Source: Streptomyces bambusae
GTDB taxonomy: Bacteria; Actinomycetota; Actinomycetes; Streptomycetales; Streptomycetaceae
DNA: 64,000 bases
Assembly (NCBI RefSeq): GCF_020532645.1
Contig: NZ_JAJAUZ010000012.1
Coordinates: forward strand, 62,001 to 126,000
Reading direction: 5' to 3'
Shown here: one piece after another, positions 7,979 through 17,480 of the stretch
How the letters are laid out: each line of letters opens with the position of its first letter
Numbering within the stretch: the first letter of the stretch is position 1
The notes under the pieces: model-generated
Databases searched by the model: none
Told to the model about the DNA's origin: nothing
The model's input: only the letters and a program-made list of their open reading frames with translations
Program-made: the position numbers and the translations under genes

Positions 7979-8524
7979 ATGACGAGGACGCTGTACCTGT
8001 TCTGCTCCGCCGCCCCGCCCGTGTTCGACGTGGCCCGGGTGATCGAGGACGCGCAAGCGCGCGGCTGGGACGTGTGCCTCGGCCTGACCCCGTCGGCGGC
8101 CGGCTGGCTGGCCGAGAGCCTGGACGGGCTGGCGGTGCTCACCGGGCACCCGGTGCGCTGGCACTACCGGCACCCGGCCGAGCTGAGCCCGTGGCCCGAC
8201 CCGGACGCCGTCCTGCTGGCACCCGCGACGTTCAACACGATGAACGCGTGGGCGCTCGGGCTCACCGACACCTACGTGGTGGGCGTGGTCGCCGAGGGCA
8301 TCGGCAAGCGCATCCCCATGGTGACCGTGCCGTGCGTGAACACCGCCTTCGCGGTGCACCCGCAGTTCGAGCGGTCCCTCGCCACCCTGCGGACCGCCGG
8401 GGTTCAGGTGCTGTACGGCGAGGAGGGTCTGCGGCCCGCCGAGCCGGGCGCCGGGCTGCCGGACGGCTTCCCGTGGCAGCTCGCGCTCGACGCGGTGGAC
8501 GCCACGGCGGCCGCCGGCATCTGA
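7979..8524 (+). CDS. Flavoprotein of the HFCD (Dfp/PPC decarboxylase-like) family
   Basis: A 181-aa protein with the homo-oligomeric flavin-containing Cys decarboxylase fold: LYLFCSAAPP at the N-terminus, the FMN/active-site block LLAPATFNTMNAWALGLTDT (PATxNT type), and VPCVNTAFAVHP. Stand-alone family members bind FMN and decarboxylate thiol-containing substrates, but many are uncharacterised. ATG 7979 is used; GTG 7973 is also in frame and neither has a good ribosome site. Single gene; the true CoaBC is longer and fused. Confidence 0.82.
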   Translation: MTRTLYLFCSAAPPVFDVARVIEDAQARGWDVCLGLTPSAAGWLAESLDGLAVLTGHPVRWHYRHPAELSPWPDPDAVLLAPATFNTMNAWALGLTDTYVVGVVAEGIGKRIPMVTVPCVNTAFAVHPQFERSLATLRTAGVQVLYGEEGLRPAEPGAGLPDGFPWQLALDAVDATAAAGI

Positions 8525-8540
8525 GGTACCGGCCGCGGGG

Positions 8541-8951
8541 TCAGGGGCGGCGTCCCCGGCCCCGCGCGGCCAGTGCGACGGTCGCGGTCACCGCCCCCGC
8601 GGCCAGCAGTCCCCCGCGGGACCGCCAGGACAGCACCGACCAGCGGGACTGCGCGGACAGCAGGGAGCCGGTGCTCAGCCAGGAACCCGCCGACAGGGCG
8701 GAGAGCGCGGAGCCGATCGAGGCCGCCGACAGGACGCTGCCGACCGAGGCGACGGACAGCACCGAGCCCACGGACCCGATCGACAGGACCGAGCCGACCG
8801 ATCCGATGGACAGGACGGAGTCCTGGGACCAGAGGGAGAGAAACGATCCTCCGGGCCGGCCGCAAGGGGCGCGGCCCGCCTGCTCGGCCCCGTCGTCCGC
8901 CGGGCCCGTCGCCGGGTCTTCGTCCGTCCGCGCGTGCTGATGCGTCGTCAT
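8541..8951 (-). CDS. Ser-X-X triplet-repeat protein with C-terminal membrane segment
   Basis: A 136-aa protein I do not recognise as a named family. Residues 1-35 are polar. From Ser36 to Ser111 every third residue is serine: 26 consecutive Ser-X-X triplets with no break. The central part is a 9-residue unit of the form SVLSIGSVG, so the second position is Val/Ile/Ala and the third alternates Leu with Gly. The last triplets become Trp/Arg-rich (SRWSVLSWRS). A hydrophobic C-terminal stretch (GLLAAGAVTATVALAA) and an Arg-rich tail follow. ATG 8951 follows AGGA at about 9 nt. It is convergent with the flavoprotein gene and divergent from the UspA gene at 9029. The regular pattern suggests a solenoid or stacked-helix fold. 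Confidence 0.85.
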   Translation of the reverse strand: MTTHQHARTDEDPATGPADDGAEQAGRAPCGRPGGSFLSLWSQDSVLSIGSVGSVLSIGSVGSVLSVASVGSVLSAASIGSALSALSAGSWLSTGSLLSAQSRWSVLSWRSRGGLLAAGAVTATVALAARGRGRRP

Positions 8952-9028
8952 GTCCGCATCCTGCCAGAGGCGGCACGCCCCCGTGCGGCGTCCGGAGCAC
9001 CGGGCCGGGCGGGTGCCATGGTGGACGG

Positions 9029-9976
9029 ATGACTCCCCGAGACGTTTCCCCCGGCCCGTCCCACGACCGGGGCGGGCCCGTCGTCGTCGCCGTCGACGGT
9101 TCCGACCACAGCCTCAAGGCCCTGGACTGGGCCCTCGCCGCCGGCCGGGCCGCGGGGGCCGAGGTGGTGGTCGCCCATGTGCTGCCCGACCACGCGCAGA
9201 TCTGGCAGGCCCGGCGCACCGCCGTGCTCGGGGAGCCGGATGACCCGGCCCCGGATCCGGTGGCCGAGGCGGTGCGGCGGTCCCTCGACGGCCGCGGCGA
9301 CCTGCCGCCCGTCCGGTACGCGTCCCTGGCCGGCGCGGTGCCCGACGCCCTGGAGGAGCAGGCCCTGCGGGCCCGGATGCTGGTCATGGGGTCCCGCGGG
9401 CGCGGCGGCTTCGCCAGCCTGCTGCTCGGCTCGAACAGCCGGGTGTGCGCGACCCGGGCCGCCTGCCCGGTGGTGGTCGTGCCGCACGCGGCCCGCGCCG
9501 CCAACCTCGCGGGCGGCCCGGCCGTGGCCCGGGTGGTGCTGGGCCTGAACCCGGCCGAGACCGCCGACGACGCCGTCGGCTTCGCGTTCGCCCGGGCCGC
9601 CGAGCACGCCATGCCGCTGACGGTGGTCTCCGCGTTCCTCGACCCGGTGGCGGCGCTGCCGCTGTTCGGGACGCCCGGGGCCGCGATGGCCGGGGTGCCG
9701 CTGGAGGACCCGGCGCCGCTGATCCGGGAGCTGGAACGGGCCCAGCAGGAGCGGCTGGCACCGTTCCGGGCGGCGCACCCGGGGGTGGCCGTCGCCTCCG
9801 AGGTGGGTGCGGGCGACGCCGCCGGGCAGCTGGTGGCGCACTCCGAGACCGCCGCCCTGCTGGTCGTCGGCCGGCACCGCACCCGCCGGCACGCCGACTC
9901 CCTGCTCATGGGCTCGGTCGCGAACGCGGCCCTGCTGCACGCCCGCTGCCCGGTCGCCGTCGTCCCCGCGTCCTGA
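9029..9976 (+). CDS. Universal stress protein with two UspA domains
   Basis: A 315-aa cytoplasmic tandem UspA protein. Domain 1 (about 17-155) has VVVAVDGSDHSLKALDWAL and the nucleotide-binding pattern GSRGRGGFASLLLGSNS; domain 2 (about 165-315) has GLNPAETADDAV and GRHRTRRHADSLLMGSVANA, so both halves keep the G-x2-G-x9-G(S/T)-type loop or a close variant and may bind ATP. ATG 9029 gives a compact N-terminus; longer frames upstream lie in the promoter region. In actinomycetes such proteins respond to dormancy and redox stress; the divergent partner is the triplet-repeat membrane protein. Confidence 0.93.
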   Translation: MTPRDVSPGPSHDRGGPVVVAVDGSDHSLKALDWALAAGRAAGAEVVVAHVLPDHAQIWQARRTAVLGEPDDPAPDPVAEAVRRSLDGRGDLPPVRYASLAGAVPDALEEQALRARMLVMGSRGRGGFASLLLGSNSRVCATRAACPVVVVPHAARAANLAGGPAVARVVLGLNPAETADDAVGFAFARAAEHAMPLTVVSAFLDPVAALPLFGTPGAAMAGVPLEDPAPLIRELERAQQERLAPFRAAHPGVAVASEVGAGDAAGQLVAHSETAALLVVGRHRTRRHADSLLMGSVANAALLHARCPVAVVPAS

Positions 9977-10039
9977 CCCCGCCCCGGCTCCGCTGCGCGG
10001 GGCTTTGCCGCCCTCCCCCGGCACGGCACAATCACGTAC

Positions 10040-12049
10040 GTGATCGACGAGGACCCGTACCTGTGGCTGGAGGACGTCACCGGCCCGGCCGCGCTGGCGT
10101 GGGTGCGCGAGCGCACCGCCGAGACCGAGCGGGCGGTGGTCTGCGACCCCGGCTTCGCCGCTTTGAAGGCCGAGCTGCGGGAGGTGCTCGACGCCCGGGA
10201 CCGGATCGTGTACCCGCGCCGGCGGGGCCCGTACCTGTACGGCTTCTGGCAGGACGCCGAGCACGTCCGCGGGCTGTGGCGGCGCACCACGCTGGCCGAG
10301 TACCGCCGGCCGGAGCCCGTCTGGGAGGTGCTGCTCGACCTCGACGCGCTCGCGGAGGCGGAGGGCGAGCCGTGGGTGTGGGCCGGGGCGCAGGTGCTGT
10401 ACCCGGAGTACCGGCACGCCCTGGTGACGCTGTCCCGGGACGGCGCGGACGCGGTGGTGGTGCGGGAGTTCGACCTGGCCGACCGGACGTTCCCGGCGGA
10501 CGGGTTCCGGCTGCCGGAGGCCAAGACCTCGGTGGCCTGGATCGACCGGGACCACCTGTTCGTCGGCACCGACACCGGGCCGGGGTCGATGACCGCCTCG
10601 GGATATCCCCGTACGGTACGGCGCTGGCGCCGCGGCACCCCGCTGTCGGAGGCGGAGCTCGTGCACGAGGTGGCCGGGGAGGACCTGTCCACGGCCGCGT
10701 GGCGCGACCACACCGAGGGGTTCACCCGGGACTTCGTGGTGCGGCAGCGGGACTTCTGGCACAGCGAGCTGTCCGAGCTGGCCCCGGACGGCCGGCTGCT
10801 GCCGGTGGACGTGCCGGCGGACGCCTGGGCGGACGTCCACCGCGAATGGCTGCTGGTCACGCCGAGGTCCCCGTGGCTGGGGCATCCGGAGGGCACCCTG
10901 CTGGCCTTCCGGTACGAGGAGTTCCGCGCCGGGGACCGGGAGCCGGTGGTGCTGTTCGCGCCGGACGCGCACACGGCGCTGACCGGCTGCGTGTGGACCC
11001 GCAACCACCTGATCCTGGAGATCCTGCACGACGTCGCCGCCCGGCTGGAGGTCCTCACCCCGGCCGCCGCCGGCGACTGGCACCGGGAGCCGGCGGCCGG
11101 TCTGCCGCCGCTCGCGTCCGCGACGGTGACCGACACCGACCCGGACAGCGACGAGTACTTCCTCGACGTCACCGGCTACCTCCAGCCCTCCACCCTGTAC
11201 CGCGGCGAGATCGGCGGCGGGCAGGAGGTCGTCGGGCGGGCGCCGGCCCGCTTCGGCACGGACGGGCTGTCGGTGCGGCGGCACTTCGCGGTGTCGGCGG
11301 ACGGCACCCGGGTGCCGTACTTCGTGACCGGGCCCGCGCCGGAGTCGGGGCCGCGGCCGGCGCTGCTCACCGGCTACGGCGGCTTCCAGTCCTCGCTGAC
11401 GCCGTACTACAGCGCGGTCCGCGGCCGGGCCTGGCTGGCCCGGGGCGGCACGTACGTGGTCGCCAACATCCGCGGCGGCGGCGAGTACGGGCCGCAGTGG
11501 CACCGCAGTGCGCTGCGGGCGGACCGGGTGCGGGCCTTCGAGGACTTCGCGGCGGTGGCCGGGGACCTGGTGCGGCGGGGCCTGACCACCCCGTCCGGGC
11601 TGGGCATCGAGGGCGGCAGCAACGGCGGGCTGCTGATGGGCGCCATGCTGACCCGCTACCCGCACCTGTTCGGGGCGGTGGTCGCGAACGTGCCGCTGCT
11701 CGACATGCTGCGCTTCCACCGGCTGCTCGCCGGGGCCAGCTGGGTGGCCGAGTACGGCGATCCCGACGATCCGGCGGACCGGCCGCACCTGGCGGACATC
11801 TCCCCGTACCACCGGCTGCGGGCCGGTGCGCACTATCCGCCGGTGCTGCTGACCACGTCGACGCGGGACGACCGGGTGCATCCGGGGCACGCCCGCAAGG
11901 CGGCGGCGCGGCTGCGGGAGCTGGGGCACCGGGTGTTCTTCCACGAGCAGACCGGCGGCGGGCACAGCGGCGCGTCGGACCACGAGCAGATCGCCTTCCA
12001 CGAGGCACTCGTGCACACCTTCCTGCGGCTGCACCTGGCGGTGGAGTGA
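10040..12049 (+). CDS. Prolyl oligopeptidase family (S9A) serine peptidase
   Basis: A 669-aa cytoplasmic peptidase that starts DPYLWLEDVTG, the typical S9A opening, continues as a beta-propeller (about 60-390) and ends in an alpha/beta-hydrolase domain. The nucleophile is Ser527 in EGGSNGG, the acid is in STRDDRVHP (Asp610 or 611), and the base is His642 in GGGHSG. GGYGGF and NIRGGGEYG are further family marks. It should cleave short peptides on the C-terminal side of proline or basic residues. GTG 10040 has no ribosome site and is probably leaderless, with a CACAAT-like -10 just upstream. Confidence 0.94.
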   Translation: MIDEDPYLWLEDVTGPAALAWVRERTAETERAVVCDPGFAALKAELREVLDARDRIVYPRRRGPYLYGFWQDAEHVRGLWRRTTLAEYRRPEPVWEVLLDLDALAEAEGEPWVWAGAQVLYPEYRHALVTLSRDGADAVVVREFDLADRTFPADGFRLPEAKTSVAWIDRDHLFVGTDTGPGSMTASGYPRTVRRWRRGTPLSEAELVHEVAGEDLSTAAWRDHTEGFTRDFVVRQRDFWHSELSELAPDGRLLPVDVPADAWADVHREWLLVTPRSPWLGHPEGTLLAFRYEEFRAGDREPVVLFAPDAHTALTGCVWTRNHLILEILHDVAARLEVLTPAAAGDWHREPAAGLPPLASATVTDTDPDSDEYFLDVTGYLQPSTLYRGEIGGGQEVVGRAPARFGTDGLSVRRHFAVSADGTRVPYFVTGPAPESGPRPALLTGYGGFQSSLTPYYSAVRGRAWLARGGTYVVANIRGGGEYGPQWHRSALRADRVRAFEDFAAVAGDLVRRGLTTPSGLGIEGGSNGGLLMGAMLTRYPHLFGAVVANVPLLDMLRFHRLLAGASWVAEYGDPDDPADRPHLADISPYHRLRAGAHYPPVLLTTSTRDDRVHPGHARKAAARLRELGHRVFFHEQTGGGHSGASDHEQIAFHEALVHTFLRLHLAVE

Positions 12050-12127
12050 GTACCTGAGTACCCGGGTCGAGCCGGGCTGAGTATCCGGCCCGATGGGCGG
12101 GCCCGCGGCGGCTGGTCGAATGGCGGC

Positions 12128-12433
12128 ATGACTTCGGAAGACCTGCGCAGCCCCCGCCTCCGGCACGTGACCGTGGCCGGCACCGCCCTCGCGGCCGCCC
12201 TGCTGCCGCTGGCGGCGGGGATGCTGCTGGCGCGCTCGGTGTCCGGGGACCCGATGGCGCCCGTGAACGCGCTGATCGCGGGCGGCGGCCAGCGGGCCCG
12301 GGTGACCCGCGCGGAGCTGCGGACCTGCCGGCACCGGGCGCTGCGCCGGGTGTCAGCGCGCAGGTCCGCCCCCGGCGCCGGGGGCGACGGGGGCGGACGT
12401 CGGGCGGTGGCGGTTACTGCGGGCCGAAGGTGA
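12128..12433 (+). CDS. Possible small membrane protein
   Basis: A 101-aa reading frame with ATG at 12128, a polar N-terminus and one hydrophobic helix (VTVAGTALAAALLPLAAGMLLA), then a basic Arg-rich tail. It fills the only space between two real genes and overlaps the stop of the convergent surface protein by 20 bp. There is no good ribosome site and no family I recognise. The tail may be chance coding. Confidence 0.35.
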   Translation: MTSEDLRSPRLRHVTVAGTALAAALLPLAAGMLLARSVSGDPMAPVNALIAGGGQRARVTRAELRTCRHRALRRVSARRSAPGAGGDGGGRRAVAVTAGRR

Positions 12434-15149
12434 GCGTCAGCTGCGGAGTGCCCTCCGCGGCGGCCGCTTCGGAAGACCACAGCCACAGGGCGTCGCTGCC
12501 GCTGCCGGTGAGCGCGAGGCTGTACGGGCCGCCCAGTGCGGCGGCGACCGCCGCGGTGTTCAGGGCGGCGGTGTGGACCGCCGAGCCGTCGGGGATCCCC
12601 GCGAAGCTGCCGAGGGCGGTGCCGCCGAGGGCCGGACGGTCGGCGTAGGTGGTGCCGGCCTCGGTCCAGGCGCCGGTGACCGGGACGACGCGGACGGTGT
12701 CGGCGGTGCCGGCTCCGGTCGTGCTGCTGGTCTTGATCCGGAGGGTGGCGGACTTCAGCACGGTGCCGGCGGGTGCCTGCGGGAGGCTGAAGCGGAGGTA
12801 GCTCTCGTAGAGGGCGGAGCCGCGGACGGCGAGCGAACCGGAGGTGCCGAAGTTGGTGGTCGGGGCGCCCGCGTTGGCGTAGGTGTCCTCGGCGGCCGTG
12901 ACGGTGGTGACCGAGTCGGCCGGGGCCTTGGCCAGGGTGTGGTGGTTCTGCACCTGGGCCGCGGTGAGGACGGTCGGGTAGACGGCGGTTTCGTCGAGCT
13001 GGCCGGCGAAGAAGGTGCTGGTCGGGGCGTTGGGCCAGCCGGCGAGGCTGTCGCCGCCTGCGTGCCAGTAGCCGGCGACGCCCTGGTGGCCGGTGGCGCT
13101 GTGGGTGCCCTTGGCCTGCCCGTCGACGTACAGGACCATGCCGCCCGGGCCCTGGGTGCCGACGACGTGGTGCCAGGTGTTGTCGTTGTACGCGGTGCCG
13201 GCGGCGGTGGTGATGGTGCGGAACCCGCCGCTGTAGGCGCCGAAGACGAGCCGGCCGTCGTTGGTGAGGTAGAGGTGCTTGTCGTAGCGGCCGCTGCTGC
13301 GGGTGGTGTTGTTGCCGAAGCCGAGCAGCTTGCCGCCGCGGGTGGTGGTCGTCTTGAACCACGTCTCCAGGGTGTAGCTGCTGCCGACGCTGGTCCGGCG
13401 GTCGCTGTGGATCTGGGTGTTGGTGCCGTTGAAGCCGATCGCCGTGCTCGGGCCGGTGACCGCGCCGGGGCTCTGGCGCAGGGCCGGGGCGTTGACGTGC
13501 AGGCCGCTGGTGTTGCCGGACACCGAGGAGTCGGCGACGTACGGCAGGACGCCGTCGTCGTAGCGCCAGTACAGGCCGGCGCCGTCGGCGCGGACCCGGT
13601 CGGGGTAGGCCTGGACGGTGGTGGGCACGGTGACGGTGGCGGTGGCGGACTGGGCGCTGGTGTTGCCGGCCGCGTCGACGGCGGTGACCCGGTAGGTGTA
13701 CGTCTGCCCGGCGGTGACCGCGGTGTCGGTCCACGATGCCTGGGGGCGCTGGAAGAACAGCGAATCGGCGGCGACCGTGGCGACGGGGGTGGCGGCGCCG
13801 TTGCGGTGGATCCGGTAGGTGAGGCGGCTGTCGTCGAGGTCGAGGCTGGTGCGCCAGCGGACCTGGACCTCGCCGGGCCGGACGCTCGCGGCGCTGGCCA
13901 CCGGGGTGGTCGGGGCGCCGGTGTCGCCGGTGGAGGCGAAGCGGGTGAGGCCCTGCTGGGCGCGGCCGTTGACGGTGGTGAACTCGCCGCCGACCCACAG
14001 GTAGCGGACGCCGTTCTTGGCGCCGACGGTCATGACGCGGGGGCCGAGGCTCTCGCCGATGCCGTCGTTGGTGTCGGGGGCCCAGCCGAGCTTGCCGGTG
14101 CCGGTGGTGGGCTGGGCGAGCAGGTGGTAACGCCGGCCGTCGGGGAACTCGCCGACGCTGGAGCAGTCGTGCGCGTGCGAGGCGCTGTAGAGGACGCTGT
14201 CGTACGACAGGACGGCCTGGGTGGCGCCCAGGCAGGTGTCGCGCCAGACCTGGTTGAAGCCGTTGTAGGTGAGGCCGATGCGGCCGTCGAAGACGCCGCC
14301 GCCGCTGCCTTCGTTGGCGGTGTAGTAGCCGGTGGCGTCGGTCTCGATGTCCTTGACCACGGAGTTGTTGTGGATGAATCCGGCCGGGTAGGTCTTGGTG
14401 ACGGCGCCGGTGGTGGCGTCGGCGACGGCGAGGGCGTGGCTGCCGGCTCCGTTGACGGTGAAGAAGTCGCCGCCGAGCAGGACGTTCTTGCCGTCGGGGG
14501 TGACTTCGACGGCGCGGCCGGGTTCGTCGGCGTTCACGGTGAAGGGTTTGAGGGCGCCGTCGGTGGCGCCGACCGCGGCGAACCGCCGGCGGCTCTGTCC
14601 GGAGACGGTGAGGAAGTCGCCGGCCGCGTAGACGGTGTCGCCGGTGACGGCGAGGGCCCGGACGGTGGCGGCGAACGCGGGCCGGAAGCCGGCCTTGGGC
14701 GTGCAGGTGGCCACGTCGATGGCGGTGATGCTGCTGACGGGCATGCCGTTGACCGCGCCGAAGTAGCCGGCGGCGTACAGGGTCTTCTCGTCGGGTGACA
14801 GGACCAGGGCGCGGACGGTGGCGGTGCCGCTGCCGATGGTGAAGGAGAGCTTGCAGGAGGTGGGTGCGCCGGTCGCGGCGTCGAAGGCGGCGAAGTTGAC
14901 GGCCTGCTGCTCGGTGCCGGCGCTGCCGTCGGGCGGGCGGACCACCGAGAAGGTGCCGCCGGCGAAGACGGTGGTGCCGGTCTGGGCGAGGGCCCAGACG
15001 ATTCCGTTGGGCTGCCAGGTCGGCAGTTCGTCGGCGGTGAAGGCGACGGGCGGTGTGATGGCCGCGGCCTGCGGTGCGAGCAGGGCGGCGGTGCCGGCGG
15101 CGGTCAGGGACAGGGCGAGAGCGGCCGCGAGCCCTCTTGATCCACGCAT
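12414..15149 (-). CDS. Large secreted protein: propeller, FN3, LamG and DNRLRE-like domains
   Basis: A 911-aa exported protein. ATG 15149 follows GGGGGG and starts a signal peptide (MRGSRGLAAALALSLTAAG, cleavage likely after QAAA near 27). Residues about 30-430 form repeated propeller/delta-60-like blades (for example VRALAVTGDTVYAAGDFLTV and KNVLLGGDFFTVNG). A fibronectin type III domain follows (about 435-535, with YTYRVTAVDAAGNTS), then a LamG/concanavalin-like jelly roll (about 545-745, with YTLETWFK and WHHVVGTQGPGG). The C-terminal 150 residues (DTYANAGAPTTNFG onward) match the DNRLRE beta-sandwich seen in surface and carbohydrate-binding proteins. It is probably a secreted glycan-binding or adhesive protein; no catalytic residues are evident. 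Confidence 0.87.
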   Translation of the reverse strand: MRGSRGLAAALALSLTAAGTAALLAPQAAAITPPVAFTADELPTWQPNGIVWALAQTGTTVFAGGTFSVVRPPDGSAGTEQQAVNFAAFDAATGAPTSCKLSFTIGSGTATVRALVLSPDEKTLYAAGYFGAVNGMPVSSITAIDVATCTPKAGFRPAFAATVRALAVTGDTVYAAGDFLTVSGQSRRRFAAVGATDGALKPFTVNADEPGRAVEVTPDGKNVLLGGDFFTVNGAGSHALAVADATTGAVTKTYPAGFIHNNSVVKDIETDATGYYTANEGSGGGVFDGRIGLTYNGFNQVWRDTCLGATQAVLSYDSVLYSASHAHDCSSVGEFPDGRRYHLLAQPTTGTGKLGWAPDTNDGIGESLGPRVMTVGAKNGVRYLWVGGEFTTVNGRAQQGLTRFASTGDTGAPTTPVASAASVRPGEVQVRWRTSLDLDDSRLTYRIHRNGAATPVATVAADSLFFQRPQASWTDTAVTAGQTYTYRVTAVDAAGNTSAQSATATVTVPTTVQAYPDRVRADGAGLYWRYDDGVLPYVADSSVSGNTSGLHVNAPALRQSPGAVTGPSTAIGFNGTNTQIHSDRRTSVGSSYTLETWFKTTTTRGGKLLGFGNNTTRSSGRYDKHLYLTNDGRLVFGAYSGGFRTITTAAGTAYNDNTWHHVVGTQGPGGMVLYVDGQAKGTHSATGHQGVAGYWHAGGDSLAGWPNAPTSTFFAGQLDETAVYPTVLTAAQVQNHHTLAKAPADSVTTVTAAEDTYANAGAPTTNFGTSGSLAVRGSALYESYLRFSLPQAPAGTVLKSATLRIKTSSTTGAGTADTVRVVPVTGAWTEAGTTYADRPALGGTALGSFAGIPDGSAVHTAALNTAAVAAALGGPYSLALTGSGSDALWLWSSEAAAAEGTPQLTLTFGPQ

Positions 15150-15296
15150 GAACCCCCCAGGGTAGGTGCCCGGTGCGATGGCTTGAAACAGATGCGGATG
15201 AGGCTGACTACGGGCGCAGAATAGGTCCGATCGGCTGTTCGTATGCACGGTTTGGCCCATCGGATGCCGAATCGGTCCCTACGGCTCGTGACGCCT

Positions 15297-17474
15297 TCAT
15301 GATCCCTTCTCGGTCGGCACGTCGAGGTACGTGCCCAGGGCGCGGAAGGCGCCGCGCTCGGCCCGGTAGAGGAAACTGGTGCGCAGGTGGGCGATGAGAT
15401 GCGTGACGGGGACGAATTCCAGCCGCTTGGCGATGCCGTCGTACGGGGAGTTGAAGACCCGGACGGCCAGGGCGGGCCGGGTGACGTCGTCGGGGGTCAG
15501 CCCGCCGAGGGCGGTGGCCAGCAGGCCGACGGCGTCGTGCGCCTCGGCGGCCCAGCGGCCGGGCGCGGTCCGGTACGCGGCGCGGTGGGCGGCGGTGAAC
15601 TCCCTGGCGGCGGGGGTGGCCGTGGTGACGGGGTCGATGAACAGGGCGGCGAACACCCAGCCCTCGGCGGCCGGGCCGGCCTCTTCCAGGAAGGCGGGGG
15701 TCATGACGTGCTGGAGGGCGGCGCGGGCGCCGGTGAATCCGGCTGCGGCGAGGGCCCGGGCCAGCCGGCCGGCGCGGGCCGGGGCGGTGCCGGCGTAGAC
15801 GACTCCGTCGGCGCGGGCGGCCCGTACGGCGGCGGCTGCCGAGGGGAAGGGGTCGGCCTGGGAGCCCAGTTCGTGGACGGTCACGGCGCCCTCGGCGGGC
15901 GGTGCCTCCCGGAGGTCGCGCGCGAGCATCTCGGCGAGGGCGCCGCCCTGCGGGTCGTACACCACGCAGGTGCGGGGCGAGCGGCGGACCGCGCTCAGGT
16001 AGTGGATCACCGGGATGCTCAGGACGTCGTCGTCGGGCCGGGTCAGGCACACGGTCCGCCGGACCGAGAGGGCGGCGGACTCGCCGGCGTCCTGGGAGAC
16101 GACCAGCAGCGGCAGGCCTGCCGCGTCGCAGGCGACGGCGAGGGGTTCCGCGGCGCCGGGCCAGGTGGGGCCGAGCACGCCGAGCACGGCGGGGTCGGCG
16201 ACCAGTTCCGCGGCGGCCCGCCGGGCGCCGTCGGCGGTGCCGCGGTCGTCGGCGACGCGCAGGGCCAGCCGGAACGTCTTGTCGGGGCGGGCGTTGTGCC
16301 GGTCGACGGCGAGCTGGGCGCCGCGCCGGTGGGCGAGGCCGCCGGCCCGGCCGGGTCCGCTGAGGTCGGCCTGGAGGCCGAGCGTGCGGAGCGGCACCGG
16401 GCCGCGGCTGGCGGGGGCGGTGGGGGTGCCGCCGGAGTCGGGGCGGGTGGTCAGCCACAGGACGGGGGCGCCGAGCGCGACGAGCGCGCCGGTGGCCAGC
16501 AGGGCGCGGCGGCCGGGCCGGCGGCCCGCGGCCGGGCCGTCGACGGCGGTGACGGGTTCGGCGGGGCCGCCGCGGGTGGGTTCGGGGGCGGGCAGGTCCA
16601 GGGCGCGGGCGGAGCGTTCGGCGATCAGGCGGGGCAGGGCGGGCGGCAGCCAGTCGCGGGCCGGGTCGGCGGCCGCGGTCAGGGTGCGGCGGACCTCCTC
16701 GGCGGTGGGCCGCAGGCCGGGGTCCTTGGCGAGGCAGGCTGCGACCGTGGCGGCCAGCTCCGCGGGTACGGCGTCCAGGCCGGGGTCGTCGTGGACGGTG
16801 CGGTAGACGACGGCGGCGGGGTGTCCGGTGCCGAAGGGGCCGCGGCCGGTGGCGGCGAAGCAGAGCACGCAGCCGAGCGCGAACACGTCGGCGGCCGGGC
16901 CGGCGCCGGGTCCGGTGGCGCGGGCCTGTTCGGGGGCGAGGTAGCCGGGGGTGCCGACGAGTGCGTCGGTGACGGTGAGCGCGGTGCCGCCCGAGAGCCG
17001 GGCGATGCCGAAGTCGATGAGCCGGGGACCGTCGAGGGCCAGCAGGATGTTGCCGGGCTTGACGTCCCGGTGGACCATGCCGGCGTCGTGCACCGCGGTC
17101 AGCGCCTCGGCGAGGCGGGCGCCGAGGATCCGTACGGTCGGCACCGGCAGCGGCCCGTGCAGGGCGACCGCCTCGGCGAGCGAGGGTGCGGGCACGAAGG
17201 GAGTGGCGAGCCAGGGCTCCCGGGCCTCCGGGTCGGCGCCGGTGACCTCGACCACCCACGGGCTGCGCACCCGGGCGGCGATCGCGGCCTCCCGCCGGAA
17301 CCGGGCCCGGAACCCGGGATCGGCGGCGTGCTCGGCCCGGATCACCTTGAGCGCGACCAGGATGCCCGCCGGGGTCCGCCCCAGGTACACGGTCCCCATG
17401 CCGCCGGCCCCCAGCCGCCCGAGCAGCCGGTGCCCGCCGATCGCCGACGGGTCGGACGGGGTGAGGGGCCGCAC
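15297..17474 (-). CDS. Receptor Ser/Thr kinase with substrate-binding-protein ectodomain (paralogue 1)
   Basis: A 725-aa membrane kinase. Residues 15-280 are a Hanks-type kinase domain with GAGGMG (22-27), Lys43, HRDVKPGN (catalytic Asp137), DFG (154-156) and GTPGYLAPEQ. An Arg-rich juxtamembrane stretch and one membrane helix (about 322-343) lead to an extracellular domain (about 360-725) of the branched-chain-amino-acid binding type (Peripla_BP_6; QADLSGPGRAGG, ADGVVYAGTAP). The kinase should be cytoplasmic and the sensor outside. GTG 17474 lies 6 bp after the stop of its paralogue, so the two are coupled in one operon with the lipoprotein at 19625. Confidence 0.9.
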   Translation of the reverse strand: MRPLTPSDPSAIGGHRLLGRLGAGGMGTVYLGRTPAGILVALKVIRAEHAADPGFRARFRREAAIAARVRSPWVVEVTGADPEAREPWLATPFVPAPSLAEAVALHGPLPVPTVRILGARLAEALTAVHDAGMVHRDVKPGNILLALDGPRLIDFGIARLSGGTALTVTDALVGTPGYLAPEQARATGPGAGPAADVFALGCVLCFAATGRGPFGTGHPAAVVYRTVHDDPGLDAVPAELAATVAACLAKDPGLRPTAEEVRRTLTAAADPARDWLPPALPRLIAERSARALDLPAPEPTRGGPAEPVTAVDGPAAGRRPGRRALLATGALVALGAPVLWLTTRPDSGGTPTAPASRGPVPLRTLGLQADLSGPGRAGGLAHRRGAQLAVDRHNARPDKTFRLALRVADDRGTADGARRAAAELVADPAVLGVLGPTWPGAAEPLAVACDAAGLPLLVVSQDAGESAALSVRRTVCLTRPDDDVLSIPVIHYLSAVRRSPRTCVVYDPQGGALAEMLARDLREAPPAEGAVTVHELGSQADPFPSAAAAVRAARADGVVYAGTAPARAGRLARALAAAGFTGARAALQHVMTPAFLEEAGPAAEGWVFAALFIDPVTTATPAAREFTAAHRAAYRTAPGRWAAEAHDAVGLLATALGGLTPDDVTRPALAVRVFNSPYDGIAKRLEFVPVTHLIAHLRTSFLYRAERGAFRALGTYLDVPTEKGS

Positions 17475-17480
17475 GCCGGC

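Noticed and set aside
12573..14798. 741-codon plus-strand frame
   Set aside because: Antisense to the LamG surface protein; it is a Gly/Val/Asp-rich shadow without motifs.
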